A stretch of DNA of 64,000 nucleotides from Pseudomonas viridiflava (lineage in GTDB: Bacteria; Pseudomonadota; Gammaproteobacteria; Pseudomonadales; Pseudomonadaceae): positions 1 to 64,000 of the forward strand of contig NZ_UTHA01000294.1 in the NCBI RefSeq assembly GCF_900582195.1, given 5' to 3'. The notes under the pieces are model-generated. The model searched no databases. It was not told where the DNA came from and worked only from the letters and a program-made list of their open reading frames with translations. The position numbers were made by a program, and so were the translations under genes. Every line of letters starts with the position of its first letter. The stretch's first letter is position 1. This document shows, piece by piece, positions 24,714 to 34,620 of this stretch.

Positions 24714-26345
24714 CTAGCGCGGCGGAAAAGCTACGCCGACCCGCTCGGCATACTTGAGCCACGCGGCTTTGAGCCGTTCGACCGTCTGCGGCTGAGCCGC
24801 CGCGAGGTCATGGGTTTCACCCCGATCCTGTGCAACATCAAACAACTGCCATTGCGGCGGCTGCGCATGGTCGCCGAAGCCCGCTTGCGGGCGCATGCCC
24901 AACAATTTGAGGTTGCCCTCACGATAATAAGCATTGCCGAACAACTCTCCAGCCAGCGTCTCAGCGTCGTGAGGGCTGCCCTTGCCTTCGAGCATGGGCA
25001 GGATGGATCGGCCGGTGATCGGGTGCTTGTCTGCTTCGCTCGGCAAGGCGATGCCCGCCAGATCCAGGAATGTCGGCGCCAGATCATCCACCCGTGCCAC
25101 GCCCCTTTCTACGCCCTGACGACGCAGTGTCTTGGGCAGTTGAATGATCGCCGGCACACTGATTCCGCCTTCGGCCGTGGTGCCCTTGAACAAGTGAAAA
25201 GGCGCGGCACTGACTTCCGCCCAGCGCAAACCATAGTCGATCTGCGAGCCCGGCTGGCCCAGGTTGGCCACGCTGTTATCGGTGTTCGCGCCGGGTGGAT
25301 AGAACTGCGCATGGTTTTCCGCCGCCGCGCCGTTGTCGGACATGAACACGATCACCGTGTTGTCGTACTGGCCGTTTTGGCGCAGGTAGTCGATCACCCG
25401 GCCAATGTTGTGATCGAGGTTGTCGACCATTGCCGCGTAGATCTCCATTTTCCGCGCTTCGATTTTCTGCTGCTCAGCCGTGAGTTGCTGCCAACCGGGC
25501 AGCCGAGGGTTCACGGGCAACGGTTGCGCCGGCTGAAAGTCTTTGTCGAGCAGGCCGAGCTTTTTCAGCCGATCAATGCGCGACAGCCGCGTGGTGTCGT
25601 AGCCTTGGTCGAAGCGGCCGCGGTATTTGTCCAGGTATTCCTTGGGCGCTTGCAACGGCCAATGTGGTGACGTGTAGGCGGCATAGGCAAAAAACGGTTT
25701 GCCTTCACGTTGGGTGTTTTGCAGGTAGCCAATCAGCTTGTCGGTGTAAAAGTCTGTGGAGTAGAACGTCTCGGGAAGCTCCACCGACTGGCCGTTTTCA
25801 CGGTAATGCACTTGCTCCAGTGGCGTCGGTGCAACACTGGCGGGTTTGAAGTGCGTCGCCCCGCCTTCCAGCAGCGCGAACGACTGCTCGAAACCGCGCC
25901 GATCCGGGCCTTGATCGGCCTCCAGACCCAAGTGCCATTTGCCGACCATCAGCGTGTTGTAGCCGCCCGCTTTTAGCAGCTCGGCAACCGAGTAGGCCCG
26001 CCCGTTCAGGTACCCTTCATACCCCGGTTTACCCCGTTGAAACGGTTGCAAGGCTTCGGCCATGGTGCCCAGCCCGACAAGGTGATTGTCAGTGCCGGAC
26101 AGTAACATCGAACGAGTGATGGAACAGGTAGGCGCCGCGTACATACTGGTGAACTGCACGCCCTGTTGGGCCAGTTCATCCAGCCTGGGGGTGTGAATCT
26201 CGCCGCCATAGCTGCCCAGATCCGAGTAGCCGAGATCGTCCGCAACAATCAGCAGAATATTCGGTTGACTGGCCGCCATGGCCACGCCGCCGCCCATTGT
26301 CAGGGCGCAAAAAAGTGCCGTCAGCGGTAATCGCAATAGAGCCAT
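24714..26345 (-). CDS. Arylsulfatase-family protein with atypical CSITR active-site motif
   Basis: The product has 543 residues with a signal peptide (residues 1-25), then NILLIVADDLGYSDLGSYGG with the metal Asp pair (D36, D37), and VGKWHLG further on. The formylglycine site at C74 reads CSITR instead of C-x-P/A-x-R. All other landmarks are those of secreted type I sulfatases, which hydrolyse sulfate esters in the periplasm. It is the last gene of the operon starting at 38913 and would release a free hydroxyl from a sulfated substrate. Whether C74 is matured is open, because the Pro/Ala is Ile. No maturase gene is in the window. Confidence 0.85.
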   Translation of the reverse strand: MALLRLPLTALFCALTMGGGVAMAASQPNILLIVADDLGYSDLGSYGGEIHTPRLDELAQQGVQFTSMYAAPTCSITRSMLLSGTDNHLVGLGTMAEALQPFQRGKPGYEGYLNGRAYSVAELLKAGGYNTLMVGKWHLGLEADQGPDRRGFEQSFALLEGGATHFKPASVAPTPLEQVHYRENGQSVELPETFYSTDFYTDKLIGYLQNTQREGKPFFAYAAYTSPHWPLQAPKEYLDKYRGRFDQGYDTTRLSRIDRLKKLGLLDKDFQPAQPLPVNPRLPGWQQLTAEQQKIEARKMEIYAAMVDNLDHNIGRVIDYLRQNGQYDNTVIVFMSDNGAAAENHAQFYPPGANTDNSVANLGQPGSQIDYGLRWAEVSAAPFHLFKGTTAEGGISVPAIIQLPKTLRRQGVERGVARVDDLAPTFLDLAGIALPSEADKHPITGRSILPMLEGKGSPHDAETLAGELFGNAYYREGNLKLLGMRPQAGFGDHAQPPQWQLFDVAQDRGETHDLAAAQPQTVERLKAAWLKYAERVGVAFPPR

Positions 26346-26382
26346 CGGTTTCTCTTATTGTTGTTGAAGGAGTGTCCGGAAC

Positions 26383-27177
26383 TCACTCTTCGAAAATAGC
26401 CACCGCACGCACAAAACCTGCAGACGCATGGCGGATCTTGTAAGGAAAACACGACACCGTGAAGCCGATCGCTGGCAGGGATTCAAGGTTGGCCAGTTTT
26501 TCCATTTGTCCGTAGCCGATATCGCGCCCGGCCTTATGCCCTTCCCAGATGATCGAGGCGTCGCCGCTGGCGGCAAAACGTTCACGGGTGTATTTGAACG
26601 GCGCGTCCCAGCTCCAGGCATCCGTGCCGACCACGCGCACGCCACGCTCCAGCAGATACATCGTCGCTTCGCGCCCCATGCCGATGCCGGCATCGAGGTA
26701 ACCCGGCTGACCAAACAACGCCCCGGCGCGTGTGTTGACCAGCACGATATCCAGCGGTTGCAACGTGTGCTCGATACGCGCCAGCTCCGCTTCGACCTCT
26801 TCTGCCGTGACCACGTGACCGTCAGGCAAATGGCGAAAATCCAGTTTGACCCCCGGCTGCAAACACCAGTCCAGCGGCAACTCGTCAATGCCAAATGCCG
26901 GTTCGCCGCCATCGGTGGTCGAGGCGTAATGCCACGGCGCATCCATGTGCGTACCGCTGTGGGTGGTGATTTGCAAGCGCTCGGCGGCCCACGATTCATT
27001 GCCGGGCATCTGCTCAAGCTGCAAGCCCGGAAACATCGCCGCCATCTCGGGCCAGCCTTGCTGGTGGTCCATGTAATCGATTTTCGGCAACAGCGGTGGC
27101 GGGTCTGTGTACGGGTTGTTATCGAGGGTCACCGAGAGGTCGACCAAACGACGTTTACGCAGGATGAGCTGTGACAT
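26383..27177 (-). CDS. Cyclase-family metal hydrolase (kynurenine formamidase-like)
   Basis: The product has 264 residues of the PF04199 cyclase family, identified by the zinc-site motif HSGTHMDAPWH near residue 75 and the LVDLSVTLD opening. Members are metal-dependent amide, lactone or ester hydrolases. The start overlaps the upstream SDR gene by 23 bp, and the next gene (sulfatase) starts 37 bp on. In this operon it may open a lactone or cleave an amide made by the oxygenases. That is inference. Confidence 0.8.
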   Translation of the reverse strand: MSQLILRKRRLVDLSVTLDNNPYTDPPPLLPKIDYMDHQQGWPEMAAMFPGLQLEQMPGNESWAAERLQITTHSGTHMDAPWHYASTTDGGEPAFGIDELPLDWCLQPGVKLDFRHLPDGHVVTAEEVEAELARIEHTLQPLDIVLVNTRAGALFGQPGYLDAGIGMGREATMYLLERGVRVVGTDAWSWDAPFKYTRERFAASGDASIIWEGHKAGRDIGYGQMEKLANLESLPAIGFTVSCFPYKIRHASAGFVRAVAIFEE

Positions 27178-28156
27178 GAGGCGTATCTCCGTTCAACGGC
27201 AGAGGCCGATAAGGGGCTGGATTGAGGGCGTTGCGAATAAGCGTGGCGACGTTGCCGTCATGATTGAAACCGGCAGCGCGGGCCTGCGGGGTTTTCATGG
27301 GCGGCATACGCCCGAACAGGGTTTCCAGATCAAGGTCAGCGGCGAAACTGATCAGCGCACGGCGTTGCTCGCCGTAAGTTGCCGCCAGCGCGTCAATGAC
27401 CTGGGCGATGGACAAATGCAGCACCGGCAGTTGCCAGACCCGCTGTTGCACGGCGACGTCATCCAGCTCGGCGGCGTGGATCAGGTTGTTCACGCAACAG
27501 CGCGCCGACATCCACCACGCTGTAGCCTGCGGCGACACTGGGCAGCAATAGTCAGCGCCCTCGGCAAAAGCACGCATCAAGTCGCTCATGAACGCCGAGC
27601 GCAAGCCGTTGGGTTCACGCGGACGCGCGACAATCCCCGGCAGGCGCACCGCGCGTCCATCGACTTCAGCGCGCCGACCCAGATCGATCAGCGCACGCTC
27701 GACCATCATCTTGTGTGTGCCGTACGACAATTGCGGGTGCAATTCAGCCTGCTCGTTCATCTTCGCCGGCAGATCAGCGCCATACACCGCAACGCTGCTG
27801 GCATACACCAGCACCGGAGGTCGCGCCTTGTTGCGCAGTTGATCAAGCAGTTCGAGGCTCGCCAGCAGGTTGACCTGATAACCCGATTCGTAATGCGCCT
27901 CCGCCGCTCCGCCGGGAATGCTGACCAGGTGAAACACCACATCAATGCCATCGGCCAGGACACGGCGCATCAACGCTGCGTCCGTCACGCTGCCGCTGTG
28001 CCGACGCAGGCGCGGGTCGTCTGGCAGGCCTTGGACATCGGTGTCCAGCACCAGCAGCGAACGAATGACTTGCCCGCACAGACTGCCGCGCGCGAGTAGA
28101 CAACGCAGCAGTTCGCGACCGACAAAGCCATTGGCTCCGGTAATCAGTACACGCAT
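27155..28156 (-). CDS. NAD-dependent epimerase/dehydratase (DenD-like SDR)
   Basis: The product has 333 residues, starting MRVLITGANGFVGRELLR (nucleotide loop GANGFVG), with YASSVAVYG and the catalytic YGTHK near residue 145. By length and motifs it is an extended SDR like D-erythronate dehydrogenase, acting on a sugar acid or a similar hydroxyacid. It lies 9 bp after the FAH gene and overlaps the cyclase gene. Its place in the pathway is not clear; it may oxidise a hydroxyl in a side chain. Confidence 0.8.
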   Translation of the reverse strand: MRVLITGANGFVGRELLRCLLARGSLCGQVIRSLLVLDTDVQGLPDDPRLRRHSGSVTDAALMRRVLADGIDVVFHLVSIPGGAAEAHYESGYQVNLLASLELLDQLRNKARPPVLVYASSVAVYGADLPAKMNEQAELHPQLSYGTHKMMVERALIDLGRRAEVDGRAVRLPGIVARPREPNGLRSAFMSDLMRAFAEGADYCCPVSPQATAWWMSARCCVNNLIHAAELDDVAVQQRVWQLPVLHLSIAQVIDALAATYGEQRRALISFAADLDLETLFGRMPPMKTPQARAAGFNHDGNVATLIRNALNPAPYRPLPLNGDTPHVTAHPA

Positions 28157-28165
28157 GGGCGTTCC

Positions 28166-29149
28166 TTAGCCGTGGGCTTTGACGACGCGTTGATCGATCG
28201 CACCAAACAGGGACTGACCATCGCTGCCGGTGACGTCCATGCGCACGCGATCGCCGAAACGCATAAAGCCTGTCACCGGTGCGCCCTGCTCGATCATCTC
28301 AATGGCCCGGCGTTCGGCGATGCACGCCGAGCCGACGTTGCGCTCGGCATTCGACACCGTGCCGGAACCGATCAGGGTGCCGGCGCGCAAGCGCCGGGTT
28401 AACGCCGCGTGGGCGATCAGTTGGCCAAATTGAAAGTTCATCTGCGCGCCGTGCGGATGGCCAAACCACTCGCCGTTCCAGTGCACTTGCAGGGGCAGAT
28501 TGACGCGACCGTCTCGCCAGGCTTCGCCGAGTTCATCCGGGGTAATCGCCAACGGGGCAAAACTGGAGGACGGTTTGGCTTGTAGAAAACCAAAACCGGT
28601 GCGCATTTCACGCGGAGCCAGTGCCCGCAGGCTGACATCGTTGATCTGCAGGATCAGTTTGATGTGCTGCAACGCGCTCTCGGCCGAACAGCCCATCGGC
28701 ACATCATCGACCAGCACGACAAATTCGCCTTCGAAATCGATGCCCTGGCTTTCGCTCGGCAGTTCGATGTCATCGTGTGCGCCGATGAAGTCATCACCGG
28801 CGCCCTGATACATCAACGGCGTGCGGTCAGCGCCTTCGATCGGGTCGAGGTTGAACGCCTTCTGCATCAGTGCACCGTGACTGAGAAACGCCGAGCCATC
28901 GCACCATTGGTAAGCACGCGGCAACGGTGCCATCGCCTGCGCGGGGTCGAAGGCAAAGGCCTCGCGGCAATCGTGGTTTTCAAGCTCACGCGCCAGGGCC
29001 TGCAAACGCGGCCCGGCTTCGCGCCAGTTTTCGATGGCGTGCTGCAAGGTCGACGCTACCGAACGGGCGTCAATAGCCCGGGCCATGTCGCGCGAAACCA
29101 CCACCAATTGGCCGTCACGGCTACCGTTTTTCAAGGTTGCGAGCTTCAT
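28166..29149 (-). CDS. Fumarylacetoacetate hydrolase family protein
   Basis: The product has 327 residues. It has the N-terminal KLATLKNGSRDGQLVVVSRD segment and the metal-binding DFEGEFVVLVDD motif near residue 145, with later GSGTVSN. FAH-family enzymes cleave C-C bonds in beta-dicarbonyl products or hydrate or decarboxylate ring-cleavage products. The start codon overlaps the cupin stop (ATGA). Together with the extradiol dioxygenase at 39425 it fits the lower part of an aromatic pathway. The substrate is inferred only by class. Confidence 0.87.
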   Translation of the reverse strand: MKLATLKNGSRDGQLVVVSRDMARAIDARSVASTLQHAIENWREAGPRLQALARELENHDCREAFAFDPAQAMAPLPRAYQWCDGSAFLSHGALMQKAFNLDPIEGADRTPLMYQGAGDDFIGAHDDIELPSESQGIDFEGEFVVLVDDVPMGCSAESALQHIKLILQINDVSLRALAPREMRTGFGFLQAKPSSSFAPLAITPDELGEAWRDGRVNLPLQVHWNGEWFGHPHGAQMNFQFGQLIAHAALTRRLRAGTLIGSGTVSNAERNVGSACIAERRAIEMIEQGAPVTGFMRFGDRVRMDVTGSDGQSLFGAIDQRVVKAHG

Positions 29150-29727
29150 GATTTTTCTCCCGGGCAGTTTTGCAATTTAGCGGCGAAACGCCCGTCCAGC
29201 AGGATAAAGACCATGCGTGCCATGGCCTCGGTGCGGTTGCTCCACGCGTGATTGGTGCCGCGCTGAACCACCACATCGCCGCGTTTGAGGTGGACTTCTG
29301 TCTCGTCGAGCACCAGCCAGACTTCGCCTTCGGTGACGATCCCGTAATCAAGGGTTTCGGTGCGGTGCATCAGTTTGTGTCGCGAGTTCGCCTGGCCCGT
29401 GCCGGCATGCGCCTGACCAATCTCGGCAAATGCGGCCGCTGCATCGGCAGCGCTGACCTGGTTCTGCACGCTGTCTGGCGGAATGTCGACGACACGAATC
29501 ACACTGCCTAGCGGGCCGGGGCTCAGTTGTAAAGGTTTGCTGGTTGGATCATCGGCATTGTCGAGCAGTGCCGGACTGCCGCTGCTGTTCCATATTTCAT
29601 GAAACACCGTGCCTGGCACCGCTTGCAGTGCGAAGACGTTGGCCGTTGCTCCGTGACTGGCGACGACGGCTCGGCCGTGGGCATCATGCCCGGTGACCAC
29701 GCGTTTGAAAGGGGGAAGCGCTTGCAT
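29146..29727 (-). CDS. Cupin-domain protein
   Basis: I place the start at the ATG at 29727 (MQALPPFKRVV) with GAGG before it. The product has 193 residues with a single C-terminal cupin barrel, residues about 110-175, containing HRTETLDYGIVTEGEVWLVL and GDVVVQRGTNHAW. The His and Glu residues can hold a metal. Such small cupins occur as ring-modifying or isomerising enzymes or as accessory proteins in aromatic operons. It is far shorter than a gentisate dioxygenase. It overlaps the FAH gene by 4 bp. Confidence 0.8.
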   Translation of the reverse strand: MQALPPFKRVVTGHDAHGRAVVASHGATANVFALQAVPGTVFHEIWNSSGSPALLDNADDPTSKPLQLSPGPLGSVIRVVDIPPDSVQNQVSAADAAAAFAEIGQAHAGTGQANSRHKLMHRTETLDYGIVTEGEVWLVLDETEVHLKRGDVVVQRGTNHAWSNRTEAMARMVFILLDGRFAAKLQNCPGEKS

Positions 29728-29740
29728 GGAATATCCTCGT

Positions 29741-30988
29741 TCAATGGCCGTTGCCGATGGAGTCGTGACCGCCGACATGGCTGCGGGTCAACAGTCCACC
29801 GAGCCTCGGCACGGACAGACAAAACAGCGCCACGACCAGTTGCAGCCAACCGATCATGGCCAATGCTTGCGGCAACGCCGTGGAAACCCCGGAGGTGATG
29901 GCGAGTACCACCAGCGGGCTGATGAACTCGCCGGCAAAAATCGCCGCGGTGAAGCACCCCGCCGCTCGCCCACGCTGAGCAAAGCCGACTTGCGCCATGA
30001 TCCAGGTGATCAACGTCGGCAACATCAGGCCGATGCCCAGACCGTTGACCAGGACCGCGACCACCACTTGCGCGTGGCTGCCGGCAGCGGCCATCAACAG
30101 CCCGCCGATGCCGGCCAGGCCATAGGCAATCAGCAACACATGCTGGCTGCGCAGACCGTTCAACAAACGGAAACTCAAGGCCCCGGCGAGCACACCGAGT
30201 TGATTGGCGCCCATGGTCATGCCGATCTGCTGCGGCGCATCCACATGTAACAAGTTGAGTAAATAGCCGGCTTGCACCGGCACGATGAACAGGCTCAGGC
30301 CCGCGAGCAGCGACAACGCATACAGAGGTGTCAGGGCGCGCCACGGAAACAGGCGCTGGACTGGCACCGGCAGCGTTGCTGCAGGTTGCACGCGGGGTTG
30401 CGGTTCCCAGAGTTTCCACGCCATCAGCGGCAGGAAGATCAGCCCGACTGCGTACAGCGCAAACGGTGTGCGCCAGTCGTCCTGGCCGAGAAAGCCACCC
30501 AGCGCGATAAACACCGCAGCGGACAGCGACGTCGCGACCATTTGCAGTGCAAACAGGCGTTCACGGCGTGCGCCACTGTAGTAGTCGCCCATCAGCGTCG
30601 TGCAGCAGGTCATGATCCCCGCCTCCGCCAGACCGATCCCGGCGCGGCTGGCGACAATCGCCGGCAGCGAATCCAGCCACAGCGGCAACACACCGCAGAG
30701 CGTGTACAGGGCCATGCTCGCCAACAACAGCGGTTTGCGCCCGAGCCGGTCGGCGATGACCCCGGCAAACGGCGCCAGTAGCGCAATCATCAATGCCGGC
30801 AAGGTCAGCACGATCGGCACAAGCACCGTGCTGCCTGCCACGTCGGCAAAATGGGCCTGCATGCGCGGTAACACCGGTGCGAGCAATACCGCGCCAAGCA
30901 CTGGCAGGCAGCTGCCGAGCAGCAACAGCAACGATTGCGTCAAGCCGGCGTGGCGGCCGCTGTTTTCCAATGAAGACTCAACGGCCAT
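29741..30988 (-). CDS. Major facilitator superfamily transporter
   Basis: The product has 415 residues and 12 predicted membrane helices, with the loop-2/3 MFS signature ADRLGRKPLLLASMALY near residue 80. The family suggests uptake or efflux of an organic compound by proton symport or antiport. It overlaps the RND gene by 11 bp, inside the operon. In a catabolic context it most likely takes up the substrate or releases an intermediate. Confidence 0.87.
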   Translation of the reverse strand: MAVESSLENSGRHAGLTQSLLLLLGSCLPVLGAVLLAPVLPRMQAHFADVAGSTVLVPIVLTLPALMIALLAPFAGVIADRLGRKPLLLASMALYTLCGVLPLWLDSLPAIVASRAGIGLAEAGIMTCCTTLMGDYYSGARRERLFALQMVATSLSAAVFIALGGFLGQDDWRTPFALYAVGLIFLPLMAWKLWEPQPRVQPAATLPVPVQRLFPWRALTPLYALSLLAGLSLFIVPVQAGYLLNLLHVDAPQQIGMTMGANQLGVLAGALSFRLLNGLRSQHVLLIAYGLAGIGGLLMAAAGSHAQVVVAVLVNGLGIGLMLPTLITWIMAQVGFAQRGRAAGCFTAAIFAGEFISPLVVLAITSGVSTALPQALAMIGWLQLVVALFCLSVPRLGGLLTRSHVGGHDSIGNGH

Positions 30989-33452
30989 GACAGGTCTCCC
31001 GATGACGCGCTTGATGAATATCTACCGCCACAGGTCGCGACGGCACCGTCAGATTGATTGCCTCCGCAGGTGTTTCTGCGTCGGTATTCGCGCGCCGTGC
31101 AGGCAGCAGGAAGTAGGCGAGCGCTGGCAACAGCAGCAGCGCGCCGACCATGTTCCAGACGAACATGAACGCCAGCAGCACGCCCATGTCAGCCTGGAAT
31201 TTGATCGGCGAGAAAATCCACGTGGCCACGCCAATGGCCAGCGTGATACCGGTAAGCATCACCACTTTGCCGGTGGACACCAGGGCGCGGTAATAAGCCT
31301 CGGACAGGCTCGCGCCCTGGCGCAGATGGCCGAGCAGGATGCTCATCACGTACAACGCATAGTCGACGCCAATGCCGACACCCAACGCGATGACCGGCAA
31401 CGTCGCGACTTTCACGCCGATGTTCAGCCAGACCATCAATGCTTCGCAGAGGATCGAGGTGACCATCAGCGGAATCACCGCGCACAGCGTGGCGCGCCAC
31501 GAACGGAAGGTGATCAGGCACAGGACGATCACCGCGCCGTAGACCCAGAACAACATCTCGCGATTGGCCTGCTTGACGACGATATTGGTCGCCGCTTCGA
31601 TGCCGGCATTGCCCGCTGCCAGCAGAAACTGCACATCATCGTTGTTATTGGCAGCGGCGAATTGCTCGACGTGCTCGACCAGCCGCGTCAGCGTTTCGGC
31701 CTTGTGGTCGGTGAGGTAGGCGTACAGCGTGAGCAGGCTGCAATCTTCGTTGTACAAACCACGTGGCGCACTGGCGGTGATCATGTTGAGCATCGCCTGA
31801 TTGTTCTGCAGCTCATACCACTTGGCGCTACCTTCGCTGAGACCGACCAGCATGCGCCGGTTGAGCAAGGCCAGCGAGTTGGTCGAATCCACCCCCGGCA
31901 GCGCACGCAGCTGCCAGTCCAGCGCATCGACCTTGGCGAGGATGTCGTAACGCGCACATTGCCCGGCCGGGGTCTTGACCATCACTGCGAACAAATCACT
32001 GCTGGCGCCGTAATGCCGGGTCAGAAACGCATCGTCCTGGTTGTAGCGTGAGTCAGCACGCAGCTCCGGTGCACCGGCATCCAGATCACCGATCTTCAAT
32101 TGCAGGCTGACCACAAAACCCAATGCCGCCAACGCCAGGCTGATGGCAATGCACAGGCTGGCCCAGCGACGTTGGGTAAACAGATCGAGAAAACGCCAGA
32201 AGCCATGACGCCGCGCGCCGGTCTGATCGTTCTGCTCGCTCTTCAGGCTCAATTGCGCCGCACGTGGCGTTACGCCGACATAGGACAGCAACACCGGCAG
32301 CAGAATCAGGTTGGTGAAAATCAGCACCGCCACACCGATGCTGGCGATCACGGCCAGATCCTGAATCACCTGAATCTTGATCAGCATCAGCACGGCAAAA
32401 CCCACCGCATCGCACAGCAATGCTGTCAACCCGGCCAGAAACAGCCGTCGAAAGGTGAAGCGTGCGGCAACGACCCGGTGCATGCCGCGACCGATGTCCT
32501 GCATGATGCCGTTCATTTTCTGCGCGCCGTGGCTCATGCCGATGGCGAACACCAGAAACGGCACCAGCACCGAATACGGGTCCAGTTGATAGTCGAGCAA
32601 CGGCAACAGGCCCAGCTGCCAGACCACCGCCACCAGCGAACAGAACACCACCAGCACGGTGCTGCGCAGGCAGCGTGTGTACCAGAACAGCACGGCGGTG
32701 GTGATCAGAATCGCTACGGCGAAGAACAGCAGGATCTGCTTGAGCCCGGCGATCAGGTCGCCGACCTTTTTCGCGAAACCGGTGATGTGAATGTCGATCC
32801 TGTCGTTCTGGTACTCGCTGCGCAACGCCTCCAGTTGCTCCGACAGCACCGAATAATTCAGCGCCTGCCCGTCGGCAGTCGTTGCCAGTAACGGCACGTA
32901 AATGATGCTCGAGGTTTGATCGAACGCGACCAGTTGGCCTAGCTCGTTGGAGCGCTGCACGTTGCGGCGCAAGGCCTCGAGACTGGCCGGTGTGCCGGCG
33001 TAATCATCCGGGATCACCGGGCCGCCATCCAGGCCGTCTTCAGTCACAGCGACCCAACGCGTTGCCGGCGTCCACAGCGATTTCATGTAGGCGCGATCGA
33101 CGCCGGGCAGCAGGTAAAGCTTGTCGCTCAAGGCCTGCAAGGTTTTTAGATACTCAGCGTCGTAGATATCGCCCTGGCGATTGGCGACGACGATGCGCAA
33201 GGAGTTGCCCAGACCACTGAGCTGCTTTTGATGTTGCAGATAATTGGCGATGTAGGGTTGTTGCGTGGGAATCATCTTTTCGAAACTGGCGTTCAGCTCG
33301 ACCCGCGTGGCCTGATAGCCCAGGAAAAGCGTGGTCACCAGGCACACCAGCAACACCCACAACCGGTGATTGAACAAAGTGCGTTCCACGACCGAGCCGG
33401 AGCGCGGGTCGAAACTCGCCAGGCTGGCCGTGGCGTTGTCGAATGGTTTCAT
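30978..33452 (-). CDS. RND/MMPL-family permease, second copy
   Basis: The product has 824 residues and is paralogous to the RND protein at 311-2725, with the same length class, helix blocks near residues 240-400 and 655-800, and the shared FLVFAIGMSHGAQ and GVGIGVDYALYV segments. It follows the YCF48-like gene by 4 bp and overlaps the MFS gene, so it is in the same operon. It probably moves a hydrophobic compound between the inner membrane and the DUF1302/DUF1329 proteins. Direction and substrate are unknown. Confidence 0.85.
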   Translation of the reverse strand: MKPFDNATASLASFDPRSGSVVERTLFNHRLWVLLVCLVTTLFLGYQATRVELNASFEKMIPTQQPYIANYLQHQKQLSGLGNSLRIVVANRQGDIYDAEYLKTLQALSDKLYLLPGVDRAYMKSLWTPATRWVAVTEDGLDGGPVIPDDYAGTPASLEALRRNVQRSNELGQLVAFDQTSSIIYVPLLATTADGQALNYSVLSEQLEALRSEYQNDRIDIHITGFAKKVGDLIAGLKQILLFFAVAILITTAVLFWYTRCLRSTVLVVFCSLVAVVWQLGLLPLLDYQLDPYSVLVPFLVFAIGMSHGAQKMNGIMQDIGRGMHRVVAARFTFRRLFLAGLTALLCDAVGFAVLMLIKIQVIQDLAVIASIGVAVLIFTNLILLPVLLSYVGVTPRAAQLSLKSEQNDQTGARRHGFWRFLDLFTQRRWASLCIAISLALAALGFVVSLQLKIGDLDAGAPELRADSRYNQDDAFLTRHYGASSDLFAVMVKTPAGQCARYDILAKVDALDWQLRALPGVDSTNSLALLNRRMLVGLSEGSAKWYELQNNQAMLNMITASAPRGLYNEDCSLLTLYAYLTDHKAETLTRLVEHVEQFAAANNNDDVQFLLAAGNAGIEAATNIVVKQANREMLFWVYGAVIVLCLITFRSWRATLCAVIPLMVTSILCEALMVWLNIGVKVATLPVIALGVGIGVDYALYVMSILLGHLRQGASLSEAYYRALVSTGKVVMLTGITLAIGVATWIFSPIKFQADMGVLLAFMFVWNMVGALLLLPALAYFLLPARRANTDAETPAEAINLTVPSRPVAVDIHQARHRETCHGR

Positions 33453-33456
33453 AACC

Positions 33457-34560
33457 TCACTCCGAAGCTGTAGCAGTGGGCGACGCCAGGCGCGTCACCC
33501 CGGTGAAGCCGGCCAGCACCAGGCTGCCATCGGCAGCCTGCACGACGCTGGAAATCGGTTTGCCCAGCGGTTTGCCGAAAGGCTCAAGGGTTGGTGCATC
33601 ACCCGAGGTGCGAAACAGTGCGCCCGCCTGATTGACCAACAACAACTGGCCGTCAGCGGTGCGGATCGCTTCACTGAAGGACACAGGCATCGGTACGGGC
33701 GCGGGCACGAAGCTGTTGCCGCCGTCGGTAGACATGAACGCGTTGCCTTTCAGGCCTGCCGCCAGCAGCGCGCCGTCATCGCGTACTTGCAGGGCGAAGA
33801 AACTGCCGCTGTACGGGCTTTCGAGCGCGACGAAAGATTGTCCACCGTCCTCGGAACGCGCCACATAGCCTTGCTCGCCGGCGATGAACCAACGCTCGCC
33901 GTGTTGCGCGATGGCATACAGGTGCGCCCCCATCGGATTGTCGATATGGCCCATCAGCGACTGCCAGCTCACGCCGCCGTCTTCGGTGGTAAAGGCGAGG
34001 CCGTAGGCGCCGACGATCAGGCCGTGACGCGCATCGGTGAACCTGAGGCTGAGAAACGGTTTGTCCGCGCCTTCGCTGACCATCCGTTCAGCGGTTTGCA
34101 CGCGTGCCGCCGCTGCGTCGGGGTCTGTGGCTGTCGGCAGTTGCTCGCGTGCGGCGTGCAACTCCAGTTGCGCAGCGCGGTTGCCGTCCAGTTGCAAAAC
34201 CCAGTTTTCACCGCCGTCATGGGAGACCAGCACCGCACCGGCATGACCGACCGCCCAGCCGGTGTTGGCATCGACAAACTGCACCGCCGTAAGGCTGACG
34301 GACACTGGCACCTGCGCCTGCCGCCAATTGATCCCGTTGTCATCGGAGAGCAAGACGATGCCGCGTTCGCCGACCGCTACCAACCGTGCGCCCGCCCGGG
34401 CCAGATCAAGCAAGACGGCTTGCCGGGCCTGCGGCGCGTGCATCGCCGGGGTGTGCAATACATCCCCGACGGCGGCGGCCTGGGCCTGGCTCACGGGTAA
34501 TACGCAAGGCAGCGCCAGCAGCGCTAACAACCGCCCAAGCACCTGACAGATTCTGTTCAT
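33457..34560 (-). CDS. YCF48-like beta-propeller protein, second copy
   Basis: I place the start at the ATG at 34560 (MNRICQVLGRLL), giving 367 residues with a signal peptide ending SQAQA. It has several BNR/Asp-box-like propeller blades (GIVLLSDDNGINW, GAVLVSHDGGENW, GLAFTTEDGGVSW, GYVARSEDGGQSF). These occur in YCF48-type assembly factors. It is followed 4 bp later by the RND gene. In the first cassette the homologue comes after the RND gene instead, so gene order is rearranged. Confidence 0.85.
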   Translation of the reverse strand: MNRICQVLGRLLALLALPCVLPVSQAQAAAVGDVLHTPAMHAPQARQAVLLDLARAGARLVAVGERGIVLLSDDNGINWRQAQVPVSVSLTAVQFVDANTGWAVGHAGAVLVSHDGGENWVLQLDGNRAAQLELHAAREQLPTATDPDAAAARVQTAERMVSEGADKPFLSLRFTDARHGLIVGAYGLAFTTEDGGVSWQSLMGHIDNPMGAHLYAIAQHGERWFIAGEQGYVARSEDGGQSFVALESPYSGSFFALQVRDDGALLAAGLKGNAFMSTDGGNSFVPAPVPMPVSFSEAIRTADGQLLLVNQAGALFRTSGDAPTLEPFGKPLGKPISSVVQAADGSLVLAGFTGVTRLASPTATASE

Positions 34561-34620
34561 ACCGACCTCGAAACCACCTGTGAAACCGGACCACCACACG
34601 GTGTGGCGATCCGGCCCGAT

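Noticed and set aside
30600..32051. 483-codon open frame on the plus strand opposite the second RND gene and the MFS gene
   Set aside because: No family resemblance and the same mirror-frame composition; the minus-strand genes have clear domains and ribosome sites.
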